Shown: positions 1-5,674 of the stretch, in pieces
Layout of the letters: each line of letters begins with the position of its first letter
Position numbering within the stretch: position 1 is the stretch's first letter
Assembly: GCA_003972845.1 (NCBI GenBank)
Contig: QOAV01000067.1
Coordinates: forward strand, 1 to 6,385
Source: Gammaproteobacteria bacterium
GTDB taxonomy: Bacteria > Pseudomonadota > Gammaproteobacteria > QOAV01
Direction of reading: 5' to 3'
DNA: 6,385 nucleotides
Made by a program: the position numbers and the translations under genes
Notes under the pieces: model-generated
Databases searched by the model: none
Told to the model about the DNA's origin: nothing
What the model saw: only the letters and a program-made list of their open reading frames with translations

Positions 1-350
1 GTGTGGCCTTTGGCCCCCGTCCTCGCTCCTACGACATCAAGGTGAACAAGAGGATCCGCCGTGAGGCGCTGCGCTGCGCGCTGTCGCGCCGCCAGCAGGA
101 GGGCCACCTGGTCGTCCTGGAGGACTTCGAGCTCGCCGCGATCAAGACCCGGAGCGTCGTCGACGTCCTGTCCACCTTCGAGGCCGCCAAGGCCCTGATC
201 GTCGATGGGCCCAACGACAACCTGGCCAAGAGCGCCAACAACCTCGAGGCCTCGCACTTTCTAATGGTGGAGCAGCTCAACGTGTACGACGTGCTCAAGC
301 ACGACACGCTCATGCTCACCCGCCGGGCCATCGAGGCCATCGAAGGCGCT
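1..350 (+). CDS. rplD: Ribosomal protein L4 (uL4), C-terminal fragment, cut at both ends
   Basis: L4 is a 50S subunit protein that binds 23S rRNA and helps line the exit tunnel; in some bacteria it also represses its own operon. About 115 residues of the C-terminal globular domain are visible, against roughly 205 in a full protein. Recognisable family segments in order are AFGPRPRSYDIKVNKRIRREAL (near residues 2-22), the QQEGHLVVLEDFEL strand, KALIVDGPNDNLAKSANNL (63-81) and LNVYDVLKHDTLMLTRRAIE (92-111). The GTG at base 3 is an internal valine, because the frame is open to the window edge and the N-terminal half is missing. The normal stop, expected a few codons after EAIEGA, is absent, and the frame continues into a membrane protein. 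Nearly all codons end in G or C, unlike the rest of the window, which suggests a high-GC donor, possibly a myxobacterium. The identity is firm; the donor lineage is inference. Confidence -1.
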
Positions 351-365
351 CGGCCGCATCGGGAC
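335..365. other. Probable chimeric junction between two unrelated genomes
   Basis: Sequence to the left codes for the L4 C-terminus with almost exclusively G/C-ending codons. Sequence to the right codes for a hydrophobic multi-pass membrane protein with mixed codon endings. The change occurs within a few codons of where L4 should terminate. No repeat, integrase, insertion-sequence end or tRNA is seen at the boundary. In bacteria rplD is followed by rplW, and nothing of L23 is present. The exact base cannot be fixed by eye; the interval is my estimate. An in-frame read-through across such a join is expected by chance fairly often. Confidence -1.
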
Positions 366-992
366 GAAGCCTGGTTCATGCTGGGTCTGTTGGCGCTCAC
401 CGCTCTGCATGGCATCACCATGATGCCATTCTGGGAAACCTGGATGCTGCGGCTGGCCCGCGTCATTGGCGATTCGGCGCAATTGCTGGGCAGCTTCACT
501 ATTGGCATGATGGTCTGTCTGGCGGCGGTTGGCAGTCTGTACGCTGCGATGGTGGCGCTTACCTGTAAATTGTCTGGCGCTGGCATAGCCTACTGGCGCT
601 GTTTCAGCACCCTGGCCTTCGTCGCTCTGCCGCTGGCCTTCGCTTATCATCTGGCGCACAATCTCAACCATCTGATCCGGGAGAGCGTCGGCGTGTCTAC
701 TGTATTTACCAATCCGTTGGGGATCGGCACCCTGCCGTTGAGCATGGAGGAAAAACATCAGCGCCACCTGGAAATGCTGTTGTCACCGGCTGTGCTGCAT
801 GCGTTACAGGCTGCCCTGATGATTGCCGGCTTCATCATCGCCGTACAGACCATCCGCGCCCGTGGCGCGGTACTGTTGCAGGGAAGCAAACGAAACCCCG
901 GCGTCATACTGATACCGATGCTGTTGTTTGCGCTGATCATGACCGGCTTTCATGCCTGGATGCTGATGCAGCCCATGATCATGCGAATGTAG
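351..992 (+). CDS. Multi-pass membrane protein, C-terminal part, probably of a nap-type electron-transfer operon
   Basis: About 213 residues remain after the L4-like segment. Five hydrophobic stretches can be picked out: around AWFMLGLLALTALHGITMM, IGMMVCLAAVGSLYAAMVAL, FSTLAFVALPLAFAYHLAH, VLHALQAALMIAGFIIAV and ILIPMLLFALIMTGFHAWML. The third ends in a histidine-rich segment, YHLAHNLNHLIRES, which could ligate haem or metal or face a quinone site. No Cys-rich ferredoxin motif lies in the visible part, so this is not the C-terminus of a typical NapH, which ends in two 4Fe-4S motifs. It may be the tail of a NosR/NapH/MauN-like polyferredoxin membrane protein whose Fe-S part was lost at the join; that is a guess from context. 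It ends 16 bases before napF on the same strand, which suggests one operon. The true start lies beyond the junction; an ATG at 378 exists but has no special support. Confidence -1.
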   Translation, partial: RPHRDEAWFMLGLLALTALHGITMMPFWETWMLRLARVIGDSAQLLGSFTIGMMVCLAAVGSLYAAMVALTCKLSGAGIAYWRCFSTLAFVALPLAFAYHLAHNLNHLIRESVGVSTVFTNPLGIGTLPLSMEEKHQRHLEMLLSPAVLHALQAALMIAGFIIAVQTIRARGAVLLQGSKRNPGVILIPMLLFALIMTGFHAWMLMQPMIMRM

Positions 993-1008
993 AGATACTT
1001 TAACTGAT

Positions 1009-1623
1009 ATGGCGAGCAGCGAAACAGCATCGGATCGACGCGCTTTTTTCCGGCGTGTGGCGAGAAAAACGGGCGAAACCGTGGTCCGGCATGCGGATGC
1101 GCACGTGAGCAAACGCGCCAGCCACTGGATTCGGCCACCCCATGCCCTGGCGGAACTGGACTTTTTGCTCGCCTGCACCCGCTGCGGTGATTGCACCACA
1201 GCCTGCCCGCACAACGTCATATTTGCACTGCCCACCCGCCTCGGTGCGCAGATTGCCGCCACACCGGCCCTGGATTTGTTGCATCGCGGTTGCCATTGCT
1301 GCAGCGACTGGCCCTGTGCCGCAGCCTGCGAGTCCGGCGCTCTGAGCCTGCCCGCCGACGAGAACGGCATATCTTCATCGGCTCCGCCAGAAATTGCCAG
1401 CGCGCAAATCGACGAACAACTCTGCCTGGCCTGGCAGGGACCGGAATGTGGCGCCTGCGCCAGCGCCTGCCCGATCGACGGTGCGCTGATCTGGCAGGAT
1501 GAGAAACCTCGCATCGACATGGGCTACTGCAACGGCTGCGCCCTGTGTCGCGAGGCCTGCCTCGTCGAACCGAAAGCCATCTCCATCCGTTCGTTGTCAG
1601 CCAGCAGCGAGGTCGCGGCATAA
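1009..1623 (+). CDS. napF: NapF ferredoxin-type protein, four 4Fe-4S clusters
   Basis: NapF is a cytoplasmic iron-sulfur protein that interacts with the catalytic subunit NapA before export and is thought to help load or activate its cofactors. The 204-residue product has an N-terminal DRRAFFRR segment, then IRPP just before the first cluster, as in E. coli NapF. Cluster ligands are C56-x2-C59-x2-C62-x3-C66 (CTRCGDCTTAC), C95-x2-C98-x4-C103-x3-C107, C139-x7-C147-x2-C150-x3-C154 (LCLAWQGPECGACASAC) and C174-x2-C177-x2-C180-x3-C184. The third, with its unusual CLA[YW]Q spacer, is a good NapF signature. The second has a four-residue spacer where E. coli NapF has two. The protein is longer than E. 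coli NapF (164), mainly at the N-terminus and between clusters. The ATG at 1009 has only a weak purine-rich stretch upstream (GAGA), but it gives the expected N-terminus. Its stop, TAA at 1621-1623, overlaps the probable start of napC. Confidence -1.
   Translation: MASSETASDRRAFFRRVARKTGETVVRHADAHVSKRASHWIRPPHALAELDFLLACTRCGDCTTACPHNVIFALPTRLGAQIAATPALDLLHRGCHCCSDWPCAAACESGALSLPADENGISSSAPPEIASAQIDEQLCLAWQGPECGACASACPIDGALIWQDEKPRIDMGYCNGCALCREACLVEPKAISIRSLSASSEVAA
1609..1622 (+). promoter_or_regulatory. Ribosome binding site pointing to an ATA start for napC
   Basis: GAGG at 1609-1612 lies seven bases before the codon ATA at 1620-1622. This is ideal spacing for initiation there, and ATA overlaps the napF stop as ATAA. 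The other possible start in frame, GTG at 1545, has no Shine-Dalgarno sequence before it and would add 25 residues that do not look like a NapC N-terminus. A single G at 1622 would restore the common ATGA stop-start overlap that the two other gene pairs in this window use. Confidence -1.
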
Positions 1624-2291
1624 AAACCCTGTATCGGGCCATCCGTCGTCGCCTGGTCCATTGGGCCGAACGCGCGCCGCTGATGCTGATCCTGGCCCTG
1701 TTGTTTGTCGGCATCATTATCTGGGGCGCGTTCAACACCGCGCTGGAAGCAACCAACACTGAACAATTCTGTATCAGCTGCCACGAAATGCGCCAGAACA
1801 TGTATGACAGTTACCTGGCCTCCCCCCATTATAATAACGCATCTGGCGTCAGCGCCAGTTGCCCGGATTGCCACGTACCGCGCGAGTGGACCCGCAAAGT
1901 CATTCGCAAAATCAGCGCCACCAACGAGCTTTACCACCATTTCACCGGCAGCATCGATCGACCGGAAAAATTCCGGCGCAAGCAGCTGCAGCTGGCCAAA
2001 GACATATGGCAAACCATGGCCCGCTCCGATTCACGCGAATGCCGCAACTGCCATAACCGGAAGCGCATGGCCCTGACCAATCAAAGCGAAAAGGCCGCCC
2101 TGTTCCACAGCTACGCCGAGGAAAAGAATCGTACCTGCATCCATTGCCATAAAGGCATCACCCATCCTCTGCCCCAAGGCTATCAGGACAAAGGCCTGGA
2201 AGAGGACATGAAAATCCTGCACAAACGTTTCGAACAGCAGAAGGTGGAATGCCATATATGTCACAAGGGAATGGCCCACTCGGACTGGTAG
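1620..2291 (+). CDS. napC: NapC/NirT-family membrane-anchored c-type cytochrome with five haem sites
   Basis: NapC proteins oxidise quinol at the periplasmic face of the inner membrane and pass electrons to periplasmic reductases such as NapAB. From the ATA at 1620 the product is 223 residues. It has a short basic N-terminus, one membrane anchor (APLMLILALLFVGIIIWGAF) and then the multihaem domain. CXXCH motifs are encoded at 1770-1784 (CISCH, followed by EM as in the methionine-ligated first haem of this family), 1860-1874 (CPDCH), 2040-2054 (CRNCH), 2136-2150 (CIHCH, followed by KGITHPLP) and 2250-2264 (CHICH, followed by KGMAH). The first four match NapC/NirT in order and context. The fifth sits in a tail of about 45 residues that ordinary NapC lacks, and it repeats the CHKG-x-x-H pattern of the fourth. 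Pentahaem relatives such as TorC are much longer (about 390). The reductase it serves is not in the window; NapAB is the likeliest given napF next to it. A start at GTG 1545 is possible but unlikely. Confidence -1.
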   Translation: MKTLYRAIRRRLVHWAERAPLMLILALLFVGIIIWGAFNTALEATNTEQFCISCHEMRQNMYDSYLASPHYNNASGVSASCPDCHVPREWTRKVIRKISATNELYHHFTGSIDRPEKFRRKQLQLAKDIWQTMARSDSRECRNCHNRKRMALTNQSEKAALFHSYAEEKNRTCIHCHKGITHPLPQGYQDKGLEEDMKILHKRFEQQKVECHICHKGMAHSDW

Positions 2292-2310
2292 CGGGCCGGA
2301 GGCATTTGGT

Positions 2311-2330
2311 GGTTCCGAACGACCGAAACC
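2311..2330. terminator. Weak imperfect hairpin between convergent napC and narL
   Basis: The 48-base gap between the convergent stops holds GGTTCCG and CGAAACC, which pair as a seven-base stem with one C-A mismatch around a six-base loop. There is no good U-run on either strand; only a short T-rich stretch (ACTTTACT) lies to the right. It may slow transcription from either side, but it is not a convincing intrinsic terminator. Confidence -1.
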
Positions 2331-2339
2331 AGCGTTACT

Positions 2340-2978
2340 TTACTCGTGTTTGGTTGCCCACACCGCCGCTTCCACACGGGTACGAAGATTCAGTTTACGC
2401 AGCAAATGCTTGACATGAACCTTGACTGTGTTTTCAGTGATTTCCAGGTCGCGGGCAATCAGCTTGTTGCTGAGTCCTTCGGCAATCAGCAGCAAAATTT
2501 CATGCTCGCGCCTGGTCAAAGCCGCCTCGGCGGGTGTTCTGGGGACGGCTTCGGTGCGCAAAGCCAGAGCGATGTAATCGAACACCCTGTCATCCAGCAC
2601 CAGCCGGCCCTCGACAGCCCGTTTCAGGCTTGCGAGTACATCTTCGGGTTCAGCATCCTTGAGCAGGTAGCCGTCCGCGCCCAGGCGCAGAGCGGCGACC
2701 ACATCTTCCTGCTCATCAGAAACCGTGAGCATGACGACCCGACAATCCGGCTTGTTCTGTTTGATGACCTGCAGCGTTTCCAGGCCGTCCATGCCTTTCA
2801 TATTGAGGTCAAGCAAAACCAGGTCGGGACAGGCATCTTCCAGTAACGCTATTCCTTCAGCGCCACCAGCCGCCTCGCCGACCAGCTCCAGCGAGTTGTC
2901 CATGGCGATCAGTTGCGAAGCGCCGCGACGAAACAGGGGATGGTCATCTATCACAACAATGGTGGACTTGCGGTTCAT
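2340..2978 (-). CDS. narL: NarL-type response regulator (receiver plus LuxR helix-turn-helix)
   Basis: This is a two-domain DNA-binding regulator that, when phosphorylated by its partner kinase, activates or represses nitrate and nitrite respiration genes. The 212-residue length matches E. coli NarL (216). The receiver domain (about 5-122) shows the acidic pair D11/D12, the phospho-acceptor D57 in LVLLDLNMKGMDG, T85 in VVMLTVSD and K107 in GYLLKDAEPEDV. A linker leads to the C-terminal LuxR-type domain (about 154-210), with LTRREHEILLLIAEGLSNK and the recognition-helix region ITENTVKVHVKHLLRKL. The ATG overlaps the stop of the upstream sensor gene as ATGA, and a strong AGGGGA (complement of 2984-2989) lies five bases before it. 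It is therefore co-transcribed and probably translationally coupled with narX. Pairing with a P-box sensor makes NarL more likely than other family members such as NarP, but NarP cannot be excluded. It converges on napC, so it is not in the nap operon itself. Confidence -1.
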   Translation of the reverse strand: MNRKSTIVVIDDHPLFRRGASQLIAMDNSLELVGEAAGGAEGIALLEDACPDLVLLDLNMKGMDGLETLQVIKQNKPDCRVVMLTVSDEQEDVVAALRLGADGYLLKDAEPEDVLASLKRAVEGRLVLDDRVFDYIALALRTEAVPRTPAEAALTRREHEILLLIAEGLSNKLIARDLEITENTVKVHVKHLLRKLNLRTRVEAAVWATKHE

Positions 2979-4903
2979 GCTCTTCCCCTGTCAGATCGGG
3001 TTATACCACTGCGGCGGCACTCGGGCGTGAAACAGACACGCACCCTGGCCCCGCCCATTCGGGATACACCGCACTCAAGCTCGCAGCCCAGAATATTGGC
3101 TCGCTCCCGCATAATGGTCAAGCCGTAGTGGAATTGTCTTTCACTGGTTTCGGTAAAGCCTTTGCCATCGTCTTCAATGGTCAGCTGCAAATCCTGATTA
3201 TCGAGTGATTCCAGCCTGATGCTGCAATGCTTCGCCCCGGAATGGTTGATTACATTGGTCAAGGCCTCACGCACAATTTGCACCAGGTGGATTTCTTCAT
3301 TCGCATCCAGTTCACTGTGCCTGAGGCGGTAATCGAGGCGGATGTCTACCGCATTACGGCCATCGAATTCTTCTTTGGTCGTAGCCAGCACGGTGGCCAG
3401 ATCCTGCCGGTCCATGCGCAGTCGAAAGGTTGATAACAACTCGCGCAATTCCCGGTGAGCTGCGGTCAGAACCTGGCGGATTTCTACAATGATTGCCCCG
3501 GTGGTTTTGCTGTCTTGTGGAGACTGCAGGTTTTTTTCCAGCCTGACGACCTGTATCTTGAGGTAGGCCAGCGCCTGGGCCAGAGAATCATGCAGCTCCC
3601 GCGCGATGACGCTGCGTTCCTCCAGCAACGCCAGCCGACGTCGTTCGGTCGCCTGACGCGACATGGTCAGGGCAATACCAATATGGTTGGCAACAGTCTC
3701 CAGCAAGCGTTTCTTCCAGGGCTCAGGTGACTGGCCTTCAGGAAGTTGAATCAAAAGCACTCCGTAATGAAGCGAGTGATCACGTATGGGCACAGCAATC
3801 ATTGGCAGTCCGTCTTCCCCCAGCTCATCGAATGTAACCATTTCGGCATTTTCATGACGCAGACAGCGAGCACAATCATCAAAGCCGCAGCCGTCTCCCC
3901 GATAGTTTTTGTCGAACGTGGAAGCCAGCATGACCGCCCCCATATCGACGTCATCACATAAACAGATGGTGCCGGGGCCAGTATCAGCCAGCTCTTCCAC
4001 GTCAGTCAGCAATCCCCGGTAATCGACAGGCCGTTCCGAAGTACCCTGTAGCCGATTGACTGTTCGATAAAGCAGCTCAATGGATCGCCGACCACGCTCC
4101 AGATCGGCAGTCTTGTTTCGTACCTCCTCTTCGAGATCACCGTAAAGCCGCTCCAGATCCGTGCTCATCAGGTTGAAAGCGGCGCCAAGCTGGCCAAGCT
4201 CGTCTTTGCCCTGATACCGGGTACGCCCGGAAAAGTCTCCCTGGCCGGCGCTGCTCGCCATCTGCAGCAACGCCTGCAGTGGAACTCTCATCTTGCGGTA
4301 AGTCAGGTACAGCGTGAGTAACGCCAGCAGTAAAGTGGCCGCCAGAATACTATACTGATACAGCTGCAGTCGATGAATCTTGTTTTCCGCATCCCGGGCC
4401 AGCAGGCCCGTAAAGTCGTCAATGATCCCGACGAACGCTGGCACATTATCAAGATAGCGTGCGCGAATCACCGTTTGCGCTCCTTCTGAAATCGGGTCAT
4501 CGGCATTGGCAAGGCCCGAAAGATACATATCCAGCATGGGGTTGATTTCATCACGCCAGCGAGCAACCACCAAGCCATAGGCAGCTTCCAGGTCGCTGTT
4601 ACGGCCAGCATGCGCCACAGCCGTCAGCGCGGGGCTGGCCAATTGTCTTTCGAAGTCGGTTATCAACTCGGCCAGATCATTGCGGTAGCGCGTCTGATCG
4701 ATGCTATTGTCATAAACCAGCTGGGCGGCAATACGATAAGACTGCAATCGCAACAACCCCGCCAGATTGACGCTTTGCGCCTCACCCTTGATCCGGTTGG
4801 CCATCATCAGCGAGCTGCTTGCGGCCAGAACGGCGAGCAAAATGATGGCCGCCATCATCAGGCCCAGGCGGAACATCAGGGAATGATATAGATGGCGCAG
4901 CAT
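2975..4903 (-). CDS. narX: NarX-type nitrate/nitrite sensor histidine kinase
   Basis: This inner-membrane kinase detects periplasmic nitrate and phosphorylates NarL. The 642-residue product has TM1 (about 12-34), a periplasmic four-helix sensor domain (about 35-180), TM2 (about 184-202), HAMP (about 203-255), a coiled-coil signalling helix (about 247-275), a GAF-like central module (about 280-415), HisKA_3 with H438 in ARELHDSLAQAL, and HATPase_c with the N-box REALTNVINHSG (545-556) and DDGKGF (578-583). The periplasmic segment at 44-60 is the P-box (SVNLAGLLRLQSYRIAA); R52 aligns with the nitrate-binding arginine R54 of E. coli NarX. The central module holds C339-x4-C344-x2-C347, the same spacing as in E. 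coli NarX, where its role is unclear. E. coli NarX is slightly shorter (598). No clear Shine-Dalgarno precedes the ATG at 4903, but the hydrophobic N-terminus fits it. Homology to NarX is well supported; nitrate as ligand is inferred from the P-box. Confidence -1.
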   Translation of the reverse strand: MLRHLYHSLMFRLGLMMAAIILLAVLAASSSLMMANRIKGEAQSVNLAGLLRLQSYRIAAQLVYDNSIDQTRYRNDLAELITDFERQLASPALTAVAHAGRNSDLEAAYGLVVARWRDEINPMLDMYLSGLANADDPISEGAQTVIRARYLDNVPAFVGIIDDFTGLLARDAENKIHRLQLYQYSILAATLLLALLTLYLTYRKMRVPLQALLQMASSAGQGDFSGRTRYQGKDELGQLGAAFNLMSTDLERLYGDLEEEVRNKTADLERGRRSIELLYRTVNRLQGTSERPVDYRGLLTDVEELADTGPGTICLCDDVDMGAVMLASTFDKNYRGDGCGFDDCARCLRHENAEMVTFDELGEDGLPMIAVPIRDHSLHYGVLLIQLPEGQSPEPWKKRLLETVANHIGIALTMSRQATERRRLALLEERSVIARELHDSLAQALAYLKIQVVRLEKNLQSPQDSKTTGAIIVEIRQVLTAAHRELRELLSTFRLRMDRQDLATVLATTKEEFDGRNAVDIRLDYRLRHSELDANEEIHLVQIVREALTNVINHSGAKHCSIRLESLDNQDLQLTIEDDGKGFTETSERQFHYGLTIMRERANILGCELECGVSRMGGARVRVCFTPECRRSGITRSDRGRA

Positions 4904-5113
4904 GGCGCCAATCTAGCACCGTCGGCAAAGCTCTGCCACAGTCCAGTGATTGGTAAGCAGCCTGTTACAAAAGCACAACTCTGCCCCCTTACCCAATGGC
5001 GGCTGATTCTGTACCAATATTCAATAAGTTAGCGCCACCGCTTTCTGGCAATGAGAATTACTGTTCCCGATCTCCCTTTACCAGTAGTGTGAGTTTTATG
5101 CGTGGCAATCGAC
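4904..5113 (-). promoter_or_regulatory. Intergenic leader upstream of narXL with weak NarL-like heptamers
   Basis: This 210-base gap separates the AMMECR1 stop from the narX start and should contain the narXL promoter. TTGCCA, the complement of 5046-5051, matches five of six positions of a sigma-70 -35 box, but no good -10 lies at the right distance, so I do not assign a promoter. Two sites fit the loose NarL heptamer TACYNMT: 5012-5018 (TACCAAT) and, inverted, 4949-4955 (ATTGGTA). They are about 56 bases apart and not in the 7-2-7 arrangement. No convincing FNR box (TTGAT-N4-ATCAA) was found. A 14-base near-palindrome lies at 4924-4937. There is no small ORF worth calling. Confidence -1.
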
Positions 5114-5674
5114 CTAGGCCGTCCAGCTTTCCGTACCGTAGCGGCTGACTTTCAGTGAATCTGACCAGTAGTCCGGCGGCAAACCGGCTTTCTGTTTCAA
5201 ATGTCGTACGAAGCTTGCCGGCTCCGGCAGGCTTTCCCACACTGAAGGCAGAAATGTGCCGCGATGATGGCCATCTTCCAGAATCAGACCATCCTTCCCC
5301 GGTTTCAACTGGCGGATGAGATCCTGCTCTGAGCCGAACTGCATCGGCTCTGGCTTTCCAAGAACAGAAATATGCGGCTCCAGATCATCCAGCTCTGACG
5401 CCTGCAGGGGCGCGAACCGGGGATCACGAAAAGCCGCAGCAAAGGCGTTCTGCGCCACATCTTCAGCAAGCGCCCGGCGCGCTTCCAGACTGCCAATGCA
5501 TCCTCGCAAGTGACCATTTTTATTCAGGGTCACAAAAGCAGCGCCGGGCTGCTGCAGCTTTTCCGGTAACGCCTTCAGATCGAGATTCAATGGCCGTCCC
5601 TGTTGTAACCCGGATTTGATGGATTGCAGGGCGATTTCATTGAGCAGGGCGCGTTCTTCAGCGTTATAGCTCAT
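5114..5674 (-). CDS. AMMECR1-domain protein (AmmeMemoRadiSam system protein A)
   Basis: The 186-residue product is a single AMMECR1 domain, the usual size for stand-alone bacterial and archaeal members. Hallmarks are LRGCIGSLEARRAL (56-69), with the near-invariant LRGCIG; AFRDPRFAPLQASELDDL (81-98); HISVLGKPEPM (101-111); GKDGLILEDGHHRGTFLPSVW (126-146); and the C-terminal YWSDSLKVSRYGTESW. The domain is conserved from archaea to humans, but its biochemical activity is not established; the invariant cysteine (C59) and surrounding residues have been suggested as an active site. In many prokaryotes it is encoded with a Memo protein and a radical SAM enzyme, hence the system name. Its ATG overlaps the stop of the upstream Memo gene as ATGA, with AGGTGG (complement of 5682-5687) seven bases before it, so the two are translationally coupled. 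It is cytoplasmic, with no signal peptide or membrane segment. The family assignment is firm; the function is unknown. Confidence -1.
   Translation of the reverse strand: MSYNAEERALLNEIALQSIKSGLQQGRPLNLDLKALPEKLQQPGAAFVTLNKNGHLRGCIGSLEARRALAEDVAQNAFAAAFRDPRFAPLQASELDDLEPHISVLGKPEPMQFGSEQDLIRQLKPGKDGLILEDGHHRGTFLPSVWESLPEPASFVRHLKQKAGLPPDYWSDSLKVSRYGTESWTA

Noticed and set aside
3..992. A natural fusion protein of ribosomal protein L4 and a membrane domain
   Set aside because: The codon-use break coincides with the domain break, the L4 stop and L23 neighbour are missing, and no biological reason for the fusion is apparent. A chimeric join is simpler.
804..1520. Long - strand open frame of 238 codons opposite the membrane protein and napF
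   Set aside because: It lies antisense to two well-supported genes, its translation is rich in Ser, Ala, Arg and Gln with no recognisable domain, and it crosses the gene boundary between them. It is a by-product of GC-rich coding sequence.
1545..1619. N-terminal extension of napC from GTG 1545
   Set aside because: There is no Shine-Dalgarno sequence before it, it would overlap napF by 79 bases, and the added residues are Arg/Ser/His-rich and unlike NapC N-termini, which start just before the membrane anchor.
1217..2012. Other - strand open frames opposite napF and napC
   Set aside because: They are antisense to the Cys-rich genes, are low in complexity (Arg/Ser-rich) or lack any motif, and have no ribosome binding site that stands out.
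5001..5040. FNR-type box upstream of narX
   Set aside because: TTGAA and ATCA-like halves are present on the - strand, but their spacing and sequence do not fit TTGAT-N4-ATCAA.
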